Numbered from the stretch's first letter, positions 33,667 to 44,224 are shown. The stretch: 64,000 bases of DNA from Erinaceus europaeus (GCF_950295315.1 NC_080179.1:76815303-76879302), one strand, 5' to 3'. Translations and numbers: made by a program. Notes: a model not told the origin generated them from the letters alone.

Positions 33667-33814
33667 TCTGTGCAGTCTGGGTGGCTATGAATCTCTTTAT
33701 CAAAGCATCGGTAGTTTGGGTATAAAGACTGAGGGCATATCTCAGGGACTGAAGATCCGGACTTTTTTCCAAATAATTCTTTTTTAGACCATTTCCTCCT
33801 GCATGGAAGTATTG
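33667..33814 (-). CDS. UNC13C: UNC13C exon (end of MUN domain), fourth of four
   Basis: Internal exon of 148 bp: 49 codons plus one base, starting in phase 0 to match the upstream exon. The acceptor is a strong pyrimidine tract (CTTTTTCCCCCCCATTTTAG) ending at 33815 and the donor is GTAAGT at 33661-33666. The peptide starts [12 protein letters not shown], contains [18 protein letters not shown] and ends near FIATQTAQ, one of the most conserved stretches of Munc13 proteins, just before the linker to the C-terminal C2C domain. The intron back to the third exon is about 13.8 kb and contains the Vingi insertion and several L1/HAL1 remnants. The following exon, expected at lower coordinates, was not found. 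Confidence 0.93.
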
Positions 33815-34069
33815 CTAAAATGGGGGGGAAAAAGGAGGATAGTCTAAGAAGATGTCATTAGTGAGAATGACTGGAGCAGGATTGTTATAGCTGTAGTGAT
33901 TTAATTCAAATGGATTAAAATATGTTTGACACAAGATAAATCCAGAATGTAGCTGTATTTTTTTTTCACTGCTATATTATCAGCATCTAATTCACAGTCC
34001 CTCAAAATCTCTAAAATGATGTTCTTTGGGACAGACGCAGGTCCTCGGAATGTAAGAATACAGACTTTA

Positions 34070-34205
34070 AGGCTGAGGAGTTAGAGTAAGGGTCACGCAA
34101 AACCAGCTTCATGTCTGAGCCACCAACTGTCCCAGGTTCAGTTCTTAGTACTATCGTGAGCCAGAGTTAGGCACTGGTCTGGTTAAAAATTAAAAAGTAA
34201 AAATA
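34070..34205 (+). mobile_element. Old tRNA SINE
   Basis: 'AGCTTCATGTCTGAGCCACCAACTGTCCCAGGTTCAGTTC...GAGCCAGAGTTAGGCACTGGTCTGG', then an A-rich end. Confidence 0.55.
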
Positions 34206-34439
34206 GAGTAAGAAAAAGAAGATGAAGAACGAAGAAAAAAAGTGAAAAGACTGCAGTGTGGATAAGCAGATTGCATCAAGAAGTGGCCAGGATGCCGATA
34301 GAATGACAACTTTAATTAGTAGCTGATCACTGGTTATTGAATTCTGTTTATGGAACAGAAAAACCATTTTCCAAATGACTGGGATTTCACGAGAAAGGTA
34401 ACATCTCGTCACTCAGTCTAAGCACTGGCTTGTGAGTCC

Positions 34440-34955
34440 AAGCTAGTTGTCTACTTCTTCATCCGGAGATCCACCCATTTCCACATTAGTCACACAGGCC
34501 TCAGTTCAGAGTTTACTAAAACTGTACAAGGTTGAAAACTAGAAAAACAGCAAGTTGAAACTTCTCCCACTTCTTAGAACTTCAAAAGTGGGTAAGAATC
34601 TCCTAGCATTTGCTCCTTGAAGAAAAGATTTGATATATCCCTCATCTTCAGAGTTGTACTGAGATGCATAATCACGTTCCAAGATTCCACAACAAGATTC
34701 TGAAATAAGAGCTAGAAAGTATCTTACAAGAGAGTATTCTTATGATCTTCATTAACTAAAGTGAATATTCCAAGAGATGATCCAGAAGGTAATTCTCTGA
34801 TTTCCCACAAACTGTTAACTGCTGACCTGCTTTAGGAGAATTCAACCATCTTCCCATTAGCTATATAGGCTTCATTTCAGAGTTCAGTGAGATAGTGTAC
34901 AAGATTAAGAAACTTGAAAGACAGCACACTGAAGCTTCTTGAAACTTGTAACTCC
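34440..34955. repeat. Diverged direct repeat pair, about 130 bp each
   Basis: 34470-34573 ('CCATTTCCACATTAGTCACACAGGCCTCA...') and 34848-34950 ('CCATCTTCCCATTAGCTATATAGGCTTCA...') align, about 380 bp apart. Unknown family. Confidence 0.55.
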
Positions 34956-35189
34956 TAAATACAATAAGGATTTTGTTTTTACTACAGTTTCCTAATAAAC
35001 TAAAGACACAACACAGAAGCTTATTTAGTTATTTAATGAGAGGGTGCTAAAAGAAAGAAAACCAGAGGCCTAGTAAGTAGAATAAATCAGCTTCAGGCGA
35101 GAACAGCAGAATTAGAAGATAAAACCACCCTGACCTCTTAATTCATAGTTGTTGGAGAGGAAATGTTTACAGAAAATTAAGCAATTAGG

Positions 35190-35880
35190 GAGTCTGGCAG
35201 TAGCACAGCGGGTTAAGCGCACATGAAGCAAAGTGCAAGGATCAGCATAAGGATCCTGGTTTGAGACCCCGACTCCCCTCTTGCAGGGGAGTCGCTTCAC
35301 AAGCGGTGAAGCAGGTCTGCAGGTGTCTTTCTCTCCCCCTCTCTGTCTTCCCCTCCTCTCTCCATTTCTCTCTGTCCTATCCAACAGTGATGACATCAAT
35401 AACAACAACTGTTGGTATGCTTCTAATTCTGCTTCTAAAAACCCCTTCTGTTTCATTTGGTTTAATCCCCCCTGCTTAACACTGCATTCTATTTACATAA
35501 CCACTGTATTCTATTTACATAACCACTGCAGGGCACTGGTTTAATCCCCACTGGTTCATGATGTCTTTTGCTCAGCCCCCTCTCCTTGTCACACCCTGAT
35601 TTTCACCAGTCACTTTTCTCTCCACCCTCTCTACGTCACATCCTATTCACACCCTACTTGGAAAGTATATATAAGGACAGCATTGTTCGTTTTAGTTTAG
35701 TGTTAGTTTAGCTTGGCTTAGATTGTACTGTGTCCTGCATGAATAAATACTGCGTACAACCCAGCCATGAGTCCCGGGTCGTCTGTCTCCCATCAGTGAA
35801 GCTCAGCCCGATAAACAACAATAATAACTACAACAATAAAACAACAAAGGCAACAAAAGGGAATAAATAAATATTTTTTT
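35190..35880 (+). mobile_element. ERI-type SINE split by a solo LTR
   Basis: The SINE begins 'GGGAGTCTGGCAGTAGCACAGCGGGTTAAGCGC', breaks at 35409 inside the AACAAC-rich part, and resumes at about 35814 to its AATAAATA tail. Confidence 0.9.
35410..35813 (+). mobile_element. Solo LTR (ERV2-like), about 404 bp
   Basis: It begins TGTTGGTATGCTTCTAATTCTGC and contains a duplicated CTATTTACATAACCACTG block, a GTATATATAAGGACAG promoter box (about 35667), a GAATAAATACTG signal and a 'CAGCCATGAGTCCCGGG' R/U5 part. Inserted into the SINE; the flanking AACAAC may be a 6-bp duplication but is ambiguous in repetitive sequence. Confidence 0.85.
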
Positions 35881-36127
35881 AAATGAAATAATTATATGGT
35901 AAATAGAGACTCCATAAGAAATATAAGTGTGAGTGTTACTCAGATACCTGAGTGAATAGAGACAGAGGTAGGAACAGAGAACATATTCAAATAAATTAAT
36001 ATTAAAAAATTTCCACAACTGTGCAATGCTCAAAACATCTAGGAAGTTGAACAAATACCCAAGTTCCAGGATCTTAAATGACACACACTGCACACATCAT
36101 GGTAAAACTATGCAAAAGCAAAGACAA

Positions 36128-36350
36128 GGGGGGCCAGGCAGTGACACACCTGGTTAAGTGCTCACATTATAGTGCACATGGACCCAGGTTCAAGCCCCTG
36201 GTCCCCACCTTAAGGAAAGCTTCACAAATGATGAAGCAGGCTGCAGGTGTCTATCTGTCTCTCTCCCTATCACCCCCAACCCTCTCAATTTCTCTCTATC
36301 TCTATCCAATAATAAATAAATAAATAAATAAAAATAAAAAACAAAAAACA
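36128..36350 (+). mobile_element. tRNA SINE, GGGGCCAGG type
   Basis: 'GGGGGGCCAGGCAGTGACACACCTGGTTAAG' to 'CCAATAATAAATAAATAAATAA'. Confidence 0.9.
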
Positions 36351-36376
36351 AAATCAAGGACAAGGAAAACACATTG

Positions 36377-36594
36377 CAGGGGGACAGGCAGTGGTGCACT
36401 GGGTTAAATGTATATAGTACAAAGTGCAAAGATCCACACAAGGATCTGGTGGTTTGAGCCGCTGGCTCCCCAGTTGCTGGGGTGGGGGTCGCTTCACAAG
36501 TGGTGGTGAAGCAAACCTGCAGGTGTTTATCTTTCTCTTCCCCTTTCTATCTTCCCCTCCCTTCTCAATTTCTCTCTGTCCTATTCAATAAAAA
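36377..36594 (+). mobile_element. ERI-type SINE, diverged
   Basis: 'GGGGGACAGGCAGTGGTGCACTGGGTTAAATG' head, 'GGTTTGAGCCGCTGGCTCCCC' and a short 'CCTATTCAATAAAAA' tail without the ACAATAA segment. Confidence 0.8.
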
Positions 36595-36868
36595 AGGGGG
36601 GAGTCGGGTAGCGGGTTAAGCATACATGGTGCAAAGCACATGGACCAGAGTAAGGATCCTGGTTTGAGCTCCAGGCTCCCCACCTGCAGGGGAGTCACTT
36701 CACAGGCAGTTAAAAAGGTCTAAGGTATCTATCTTTCTCTCCACCTCTCTGTCTTCCCCTCCTCTCTCCATTTCTCTCTGTCCTAATAATGACGATATCA
36801 ATAACAATAATAACTACAACAACAATAATAAAAAACAACAAGGGCAACAAAAAGGGAAAATAATTTTT
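36595..36868 (+). mobile_element. ERI-type SINE
   Basis: 'GGGGGAGTCGGGTAGCGGGTTAAGC', 'GGTTTGAGCTCCAGGCTCCCC' and a full body to an A-rich tail, directly abutting the previous SINE. Confidence 0.9.
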
Positions 36869-36903
36869 TTTAATGGAAATATGGCTGCTAGTAATGCAGG
36901 CAC

Positions 36904-36963
36904 CCAGATCCAGCCCCAGCCCCAGCCCCAGCTCCAGTCCCAGCCCCAGCCCCAGCCCCAGTG
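36904..36963. repeat. (CAGCCC)n minisatellite
   Basis: About ten hexamer units with CAGCTC and CAGTCC variants, within the L1/HAL1-like piece. Confidence 0.92.
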
Positions 36964-37130
36964 ATAACTCTGGAGGCAGAAAAACATTTTTTTTCAAATT
37001 GGTATGGAAAAGAAGATTCATAGAAAGAGGTAGAACCATCAGACTTTCAACAGATTTCTCTTCACAAACCCTAAAGTCAAGAGAAAGCACATTGTCAGAG
37101 GAATATATATATATATTCTAGTAACTCACT

Positions 37131-39555
37131 TAAATACATTTGAGTATAGGCAAGTGTTCTTAGGAGTGAGGGACTGACTCAAAAATATAAAAGAAAGCAC
37201 ATGGTCAGAGGAAGGAAGGCAGGGAATTTCAGGGTCCTTAAACGATGAACTTGTGAGTGTCAATATATTGAGCTGCCCACAAGGATCACCAGAATTTATG
37301 GCAAAAAAAGTGAATGAGAACTAACACTGTGTGGGCTGAGAAGTAATCCTGTGTGATCTACACAGGCATTGACAGCCAGCTAGGGAAATAAATACTAATT
37401 CTTCCTTGAACACTAAGGAGAAGGAGAAAGGAGTTCTCCAAGGTTGTTACCCCCTCTCCCTACCAAAGGTTGGAACAGCAGCAGGGAGACCCCATATTGA
37501 CATCAAAGACACTAAACTGACCTGGTGACACAGGATATAATTCCCCCCAACACACACACAACAAGATATATAAACAGGGAAATCAAACATCTTAGCTTTA
37601 TCATCTCCTGCTGGCACAAAAACAAAAGTCATACTCAATGCAGAATCTGAGAAATACACAGGCAACAATGGCAGAAACTTTAACTGACCAGACATATTTG
37701 GAGAAAATGACAGAGATAGGGTTCAATAAACTCATTATTAAATTAAGATCTCAGAGATCATTTTACAAAAGAATTACAAAGTACAGAAAAAAAAAAAACA
37801 CCCTGTCCAAACAGAGCTGCAAGGCAGGAAGGACAATGTGAGTGCAGTTCAGGCTGAAGTAAGAGGTCTAAGAAATAGACCAAATCAGGTGGGGGCCAGG
37901 TGGTGGCACACCTGGTTCAGTGCACATGTTATGATGCATAAGGACCTGGGTGTGAGCCCCTAATCCTCACTTGCAGGGGGAAAACTTTGCAAGTGGTGAA
38001 GTGGGACTTCAGGTGTCTCCTTCTCTCTCATTCCCTTCTCTCTTGATTTCTTGCTGTCTCTATCCAATAAATATGTAAAGATAATGAAAAAAATAGACAA
38101 TCAGGTGGAGGAGAAAATATCAGTGCTAGAAGATAAAGCAACCACACTCTGAATTTAAAGTTGTTGGAGAGGAAAGGTCAGTAAATATGAAGCAATTTTC
38201 TGTGAAACAGCAAACTCCAACAGAAAGACAAATGTCAGAGTTAATGGAATCCCTGAGGAAGAATAGAGGGAGAGAGGAGTAGAGAAGATAGTTAAAGAAA
38301 ATCCAGCAGGAAAATTTCCACAACTGAACAATATTCAAAACATAAAAATACAAGAAGCTAAAGTATAAAGATTCCTGAATCTAAAATGGCACACACCAGA
38401 AGACATCATAGAAAAACTATATAAAACCCAGGACAAGGAAAAATACTGTAGGATGCTAGGGGAAGGAAGAAAATCATCTCCATAGAAAGAACCATCATCT
38501 GCTCATCAGATTTCTATCACAAACCCTAGAGGAAAGGCAGGAGTGGGATGGTATATTCAAAGTATTAAAATTTAAGAATTGTTAGCCAAGAATTCTGTAT
38601 CCTGCTAAGATAGCCTTGAGTGAGGAGTGAACATCTTTCCAAACATCCAGAAAATGAATTAATTTGCCACTGCCAATCCTGCTTTGCAAGAATTACCGAA
38701 GAGTTCCACATGAAAAGAAAAACCAGAGGAATTCCAGCTTTTAATGAGTTGACTATTAGCTGAGAACCTTGAACACAAATACATAAGAGGAAAACAGACA
38801 CAAGAAAGGGGAGAGAAAAATAGAGCGGTATAGTCTGATGTTGGTGATCCAAAACCAACTTAAAAAACCCTAGTGTAGCTATCACAATTAGACATAATAA
38901 TCAAAACAACCATAAAACCAAACACAGCACAAATAGGAAACAGATGTACAATAAGCAAGACCATTATAGAAAACCATCCACATGAAGTAACAAACAGAAC
39001 CAAATAAGAATCAAGAAGAAAACAACACAGCTTCAGAATAAAAACCAGAATGCCTATAAGCAAATCACATTTATCAATAATTACTCTATTTTGATTGGCT
39101 TAAATACACCAGTTAAGCAATCCAGAGTGAGTGAATGGGTTGAAAAGCAAGACCCATATATTCTGTGTCTTTAAGAAACACACATACAAAGGAAAGATAA
39201 TAAGAAGCTCCAGTGACAGCTTGGAGCAAAGCATTTCAAGCCAATAATGCAAACAAAGGGGCAAGAACAGCTATTCTAATATTAGATAAATCAGGCATTT
39301 AAGAGGTGAGAAGTGACAGACATTGACAATTCACATTGGCCAGAGGATTAACCCAACAGGAAGATATAATCATCATGAATATATATGTTCCCAATATATT
39401 GGGGGTGGTGGTGGAGAATACAGGTCCAAAAAGATGACAGAGACCCTTGTGGGGTTTGTATTGTTATATGGAAAACTGAGAAATGTTATGCATGTACAAA
39501 CTATTGTGTTTACTGTCAAATGTAAAGCATTAATTCCCCAATAAAGAAATTAAAA
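37131..39555 (+). mobile_element. L1/HAL1-like element with 5' UTR, ORF1-like region and L1 3' end
   Basis: A 5' UTR-like stretch leads to an ATG at 37666 (MAETLTDQTYLEKMTEIGF...), then blocks familiar from mammalian HAL1/L1 ('CAAGAATTCTGTATCCTGCTAA', 'GTTGACTATTAGC', 'TATTCTGTGTCTTTAAGAAACACACATACAAAGG', 'CAGGAAGATATAATCATCATGAA'). Near 39395 it joins the L1 3' UTR ('GAGAATACAGGTCC' to 'TCCCCAATAAAGAAATT'). No RT domain is present. The frame is broken, also by the SINE at 37890. HAL1 assignment is from memory. Confidence 0.75.
37890..38090 (+). mobile_element. tRNA SINE inside the L1/HAL1-like element
   Basis: GGGGCCAGG-type SINE at the same site as the one at 29755-29955, ending CCAATAAATATG. 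Confidence 0.92.
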
Positions 39556-39719
39556 AAAAAGAATCTTAGGAAGTTGGTGTCCTTTATACTTAGAAGAAGC
39601 TCTGGATAAAAATGGCATCTATGATAAGAGGAGAGATCTGTTATACAGGCAGACAATATACATATAATCTGTAATATACTATGTAGAGTATAGAATATTT
39701 AATATACAACATACAACAT

Positions 39720-39965
39720 ATGGTTTTCTCCCTGGGGCTCTGTCTTTGTGCATGCAGAATGTCATATTACTGGGCCAGTTGACTACTGATTCAGAGGGAG
39801 ATAGAGCTAGAGTTAGAGACAGAGAAAGATGAAAGAGGTTGAAAGGCATCACAGTTGTCAGAACTCCCCCCGGATCCTTAGTACTCCTCAGTGGTGCTGA
39901 AGTTGGACCCAAGCTGCAGGCGTGGCGAGGGGCATGTACGTCCTCAGAGCACTGTCTCTAACCCA
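39720..39965 (-). mobile_element. Old tRNA SINE, reversed
   Basis: 'AGAGGGAGATAGAGCTAGAGTTAGAGACAGAG' body and 'GAAGTTGGACCCAAGCTGC' region; head poorly kept. Confidence 0.45.
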
Positions 39966-40077
39966 CATGTCATTTTGTTTTAATATTTGTAACTCAAACC
40001 AAACCATCAAAATTCTTACGTATTTGTAGATCATCCATAATCTGCTTTTTTTTCTTTACTGACTGATTCTTCTTCTT

Positions 40078-40740
40078 CTAGCGTTTGCCCTTCTTCCGCA
40101 GCCAGTCAACAGCGTCAGGTTGAGCCTGATGTAAAGTTTCGAGACCTCCTTTGAATCTGGAGAGGTGGCAGTCGTTGACTATGTGGGTCATAGTCTGTCT
40201 GGAGCCGCAGGGGCAGTTCGGGTCGTCTCTGGCCCCCCAGCGATGGAACATAGCGGCGCACCGGCCATGGCCTGTTCCATAGCGATTGAGGAGGGCCCAA
40301 TCATAACGTGCTAGGTCAAAGCTGGGTGGACGCTCGCAGGGGTCTGTGATGAGGTGTTTGTTCTTGACCTCAGCTGACTGCCAACTCTGTTTCCAAGAGT
40401 CTGGAACAGAGAAGTTCAGTGTAGGCATAGGGGACCAGATTGGGTGACGAGACGTCAAGCATTGGACAGGGTGGGCGAAGATATCCGCGTAGATTGGCAG
40501 GTCCGGTCGAGCGTAGACGTGGGAAATGAACTTAGATGATGCCGCATCCCGACGAATATCTGGCGGGGCGATGTTGCTAAGAACTGGCAGCCATGGAACC
40601 GGGGTGGAACGGATGGTTCCAGAAATGATCCTCATGGAGGAATATAATTTGGAATCGACCAAGTGGACATGGAGGCTACGGAACCATACTGGGGCACAGT
40701 ATTCTGCAGTGGAATAGCATAATGCCAAAGAGGATGATCG
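40078..40740 (-). pseudogene. Vingi ORF, C-terminal fragment (open)
   Basis: About 221 residues from the inversion joint to the stop, without a frameshift or internal stop. It covers the region after the RT fingers/palm, the conserved ALCYSTAEYCAPVW block and the C-terminal Cys-rich motif. The RT catalytic core is absent, so it cannot be active. The intact frame suggests recent insertion. Codons upstream of 40740 in the same frame belong to the inverted segment and are not protein of this element. Confidence 0.85.
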
Positions 40741-40835
40741 AAGTGGGATGTATTGGATCGACCTTCCCGTGGTGCATCCCGTGAGTACCCATTCATTGGG
40801 GAAACTGACAATCCTTCCTAGCCGACTGAATCCAC

Positions 40836-40939
40836 ATGGATCCCAGTCACTTTCAAAGCCAGCAACAAGCAGCTCCTGACAGCTTTCAAGCTGTTGGTCC
40901 TGCTCTTCGAGTCCTCCAACTTAATGTTGAGGGGCTGTC
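40836..40939 (+). pseudogene. Vingi ORF, N-terminal fragment (inverted)
   Basis: ATG in CACATGG context followed by MDPSHFQSQQQ and ALRVLQLNVEGL, the opening of an apurinic-type endonuclease domain. It ends at the right target duplication after about 34 codons. Confidence 0.8.
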
Positions 40940-40953
40940 CTTTACTGACTGAT

Positions 40954-41410
40954 GAGGTCATGTTAATGCTTCAATGGAGTAGGAATTTGATTTCTTCTTT
41001 TTGATATGTGACTTTAGTAGATTTTTACATAGTAGCTTTTTCCCCTTTCTTGTACCTATATTATATTTGTGGAAAGCTCCTTTTTTTTTTTTTTTTTTTT
41101 TTTTCAAAACTGGGTTATCTGTAATCCAATTCATCCAACAAACTATAACTTCACTTTAATAACTGAGGTTTACCTTCGTCATAGAAACTATTTACATATA
41201 TTAAAATACTTCCTACCACAACTCTTATCCTTTTTTATACACTGGATCCAAGTATACTGGATCTTCCTTCTGCAGTATGAAGCATCAACTTTTCGTTTTT
41301 TAATACAATGCTATCTGTTACTAGTGATTTGACAGAGGATTACAAAACGATGAACTTTCTTGTGCGGTGGGGGGTGGGATGTCTTCTCTTTCACCAATAA
41401 TCTGAAGTTG
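40954..41410. other. Intronic sequence with poly(T)
   Basis: A T20-type run at 41084-41104; nothing else recognised. Confidence 0.4.
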
Positions 41411-41419
41411 GGAATCTTT

Positions 41420-41690
41420 AATCTGAAGCCTCAGTACTTGCTCCCAGCCTGTCTGCTCCCTCTAATCCTCGCTCTCTGCAGGACGTTCCTTGACGTTTCA
41501 GCCGGGTCCACATCTTCTCGGAGTTCCCTCATGCTTTTCTTTAATTCACTCTTTAAACTTCCCAACTTCCTTCTCTAGGAAGCTTTCCCTAAACACCCCC
41601 AGAGAAACAACCACCATTTCTGCACCCCTAGCACTGTGTCCTACTCCCTTTCAATTTTTATCAACTATATATACGTTTGTTAAAAAAATG
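41420..41690 (+). mobile_element. L2-like 3' fragment
   Basis: 'CTTCCTTCTCTAGGAAGCTTTCCCTAAACACCCCCAGAG' and 'GCACCCCTAGCACTGTGTCCTACTCCC' resemble the L2 3' region. Ancient and weak. Confidence 0.45.
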
Positions 41691-41764
41691 AGCTTATAAC
41701 TCATTTTAACTGCTTTTGTATTATTCCCTATAGTTCCATGGACAGGGTGTTCTAAATGAACGCT

Positions 41765-41978
41765 CTATTTATTTATTTATTTATTTATTTTCATTTTAAT
41801 ACTTTTTATTTTAAAATAATTTTTATTTATAAAAAGGAAACACTGACAAAAACCATAGGATAAGAGGGGTACAGCTCCACACAGTTCCCACCACCAGAAC
41901 TCCATATGTCCATCCCCTCCCCTGACAACTTTCCTATTCTTTATCCCTCTGGAAGTGTGGACCCAGGGTCATTGTGGG
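41765..41978 (-). mobile_element. Retroposon 3' end, reversed, with (TTTA)n
   Basis: A TTTA run and T-rich tail lead into 'GGGGTACAGCTCCACACAGTTCCCACCACCAGAACTCC' and 'TTTATCCCTCTGGAAGTGTGGACCCAGGGTCATTGTGGG', the reverse of the retroposon end. Confidence 0.85.
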
Positions 41979-42112
41979 TTTTTTTTTTTCCATTCGTCTT
42001 CTTATTCTGACTCCTCCTCCTTCCCTTCTTCTTCCTCTTCCTCCTCTTCTCCTTCTTCTCTGGCTCCTCCTCCTCTCCCTCCTCCTTCGTTTTCACTATG
42101 AATATTGTCATT
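41979..42112. repeat. CT-rich (CCTCTTCTT) low-complexity stretch
   Basis: A poly(T) run then irregular CTT/CCT units. Confidence 0.8.
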
Positions 42113-42124
42113 ATTATTACTGGG

Positions 42125-42310
42125 GGGGAGGTTAATGCTTTAGCTGCAGTTGCTGACATATGGGTACAGCCTCTCATCTCCCCATGACAGGTGTCTGCGT
42201 TACACTCTTACCCACGTAGGTCCTTTTCCGTCAGGTACCAGGACCCCAACACCCTCCTCGTCCACTCTTTTCCCCTTCAGATTTCTTTCCTTTGGTGCAA
42301 TGGATCACAG
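42125..42310 (-). mobile_element. L1 3' UTR-like fragment, reversed
   Basis: 'TTCTTTCCTTTGGTGCAATGG' and the C-rich block before it mirror the L1 3' UTR at about 31830-31870. Confidence 0.5.
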
Positions 42311-42391
42311 TTATTTATTATAAAAATGAAGTGAATGCTTTCTGAATGGCAGTTCTTCAAATCAGGTTGTCTACTTTATGCTTCCCAGAGC

Positions 42392-42516
42392 AACTGAATA
42401 TGAAATAATGCAAAACACTTCTAATGCTATAACTGAATATGAAATAATGCAAAACACTTCTAATGCTATAACTGAATATGAAATAATGCAAAAACTAATG
42501 ATATAACTGAATATGC
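42392..42516. repeat. 39-bp tandem repeat, three units plus part
   Basis: Unit AACTGAATATGAAATAATGC...TAATGCTAT: starts at 42392, 42431 and 42470; the third unit has a 4-bp deletion and a partial fourth follows. Confidence 0.95.
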
Positions 42517-43019
42517 TCGGAAACAGTCACAAAGATGTTTTCTGAATAATGGATGACACACTGAGTAAGGCCCTTGTCAAGGTGAAATCTCAGACAAATA
42601 GCATTGCCTTCTCTGGTATTCATCTGAAGTCTTGAATACTAGAAGCAATGTTCTGTAGGTTCAGTAAAAGGGAACCAGGTAAATTCCAAAGCTATCTTGA
42701 ATATATATTTATCTTGAGTTCAAATTCTTTCTTTTATACCAAGGAATTAATATTCCACATATCCATTCTTTTTATAGTACATTATGTCTTTGACAACATG
42801 TATTGTTTCTATATAATGTCCAATGTATCTGCAACATACTCTGAAGAACACTATGTTCTTCATAAAGATTTTGTTCCAAGTAAAGATTTTTCCAGGGAAA
42901 TGTAGAAGGGCAGCAACAGGAAAACTCACCAACAGTTTTTCCTCTTGGATATGTAAAACCTGGTCATAAAATATTTGGAGAATTGTTCAAGATTCAAGAA
43001 TTTCCTCAGGTCCTAGGTC
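42517..43019. other. AT-rich intronic sequence
   Basis: Nothing recognised. Confidence 0.4.
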
Positions 43020-44060
43020 AAGAATGTCTGCATTGGCCCTCATTGTACAACAATGGTAGAAACTGCCCTGCTCTCTGAAGGAAGGCTGAGTCAACATACT
43101 CTACCACTCAAGGAAGACGGGTCCTGACATGAGTGCAGCCTAGAATGTTCCTAGCTATGACCATGGAGTGTGAGTTTGGGGATACAGAGGTCACACAGGT
43201 TCCTGTGCTAAGTATGAATAGACGTGGGCCCTAGGTCAGATCCATGGGGTAAACCAGTGAGTGGTATTGATATATTTTCCCATATTTTGGAGCTACCCTC
43301 TGCCCTGATCCAGCGCTCTAGTCCTATTCCCAACTCTGACACCATCTTGCCAGACAACTCTGTCAGTCCACCTGCATGTTAGCTATGGGGCTCATGCAAA
43401 AATTAGTAAAGACATGGGACCCTTGGAATATACCTAAAGCAGACTTCCTAGCTTCTTCCAACATGGAAACTCAAAATTGCATCTGCTGTATTCTTACCTC
43501 TAGGCTCCCGATTATTAAACAATTTGTTCTCTTTTGTATCTTAATTTTACTTACTTATTTATTTGTTTATTTATTTATTTTTACCAGAGCATGACTCAGC
43601 TCTGGCTTTGGATGGTACCAGGGACTGAATCTGGGACTTGAGAGTTTCAGGCATGAGAACCTTCTTGCATGACCATTATGCTATCTCCCCACACTTAATT
43701 TTTATGGCCACCAAGTTGCAGATGCTACCAGGAGGCCAACCTGACTTCCCTGGGCAGATGACCTCACCAATATGTCCTGGAACCCCACCTCTCCAGAGCC
43801 CTGCCCCACTATGGAGAGAAAGAAACAGGCTTGGAGTGTGGATTGACCTATCAACGCCATGTCTGGAGGAGAAACAATTACAGAAACCAGACCTCCTACC
43901 TTCTGCTCCCCATTAAGATCTTTGGTCCATACTCCCAGAGGGATAAAGAATAAGGAAGCTTCCAATGGAGGGGAGGGCATGTGGAACTCTGGCGGTAAGA
44001 AACGTACCACTCTTATCCCACAATCTTGTCAATCAAGTTAACTCACTAATAAAAAAAAAG
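43020..44060 (+). mobile_element. Unclassified poly(A) retroposon, 3' 1 kb
   Basis: It runs from the 'GGCCCTCATTGTACAACAATGGTAGAAACTGCC' equivalent to the 'GGAAGCTTCCAATGGAGGGGAGGGCATGTGGAACTCTGGCGG' end and (A)n, and is interrupted by a reversed SINE at 43546-43702. Confidence 0.78.
43546..43702 (-). mobile_element. tRNA SINE nested in the retroposon, reversed
   Basis: A (TTTA)n tail, 'CCAGAGCATGACTCAGCTCTGGC', 'GACTGAATCTGGGACTTGAGAGTTTCAGGCATGAGA' and 'ATGACCATTATGCTATCTCCCC' head. Confidence 0.85.
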
Positions 44061-44224
44061 AATGTATGCATTGGGAAAGGTCCCGCTGTTCTGTGTGAAA
44101 GACCCTCACATTTCATGGGCTCCCACACCAGTTTTATCGAGATCTGTGTTGTAAACTCAAAAGCTCAGTTGGGAAAAACTGTTACACACACCGTCTATCA
44201 GAGATCTAGTAAGAATAAAAATGT

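Larger units (their letters stand above)
35050..37130 (+). mobile_element. L1/HAL1-like copy broken by SINEs and an LTR
   Basis: Pieces at 35050-35189, 35885-36127, 36350-36376 and 36870-37090 follow, in order, the copy at 37628-38560 ('AGTTGTTGGAGAGGAAA', 'AATTTCCACAACTG.GCAAT', 'ACAAGGAAAA', 'AGATTTCTCTTCACAAACCCT'). It carries the empty version of the SINE site shared by the other two copies (about 35080-35095). Confidence 0.65.
40068..40939 (-). mobile_element. Vingi non-LTR retrotransposon, 5'-inverted copy
   Basis: The minus strand 40740-40078 encodes the C-terminus of a jockey/Ingi-like polyprotein: an AEYCAPVW motif, 'LPVLSNIAPPDIRR', and a zinc-knuckle-like CPCG...TMTHIV..C end, stop TAG, then a (GAA)n tail and almost no 3' UTR. 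The plus strand 40741-40939 holds the other end: a short 5' UTR, ATG at 40836 and an endonuclease start (ALRVLQLNVEGL). CTTTACTGACTGAT flanks it at 40054-40067 and 40940-40953. Thus a single insertion whose 5' part is inverted and whose middle is missing. The Vingi clade, without RNase H, is described from hedgehogs. Confidence 0.88.

Noticed and set aside
40741..40917. Extension of the Vingi C-terminal frame upstream on the minus strand
   Set aside because: The frame is open by chance, but the plus strand here reads as the element's 5' UTR and endonuclease start, so the extension crosses the inversion joint.
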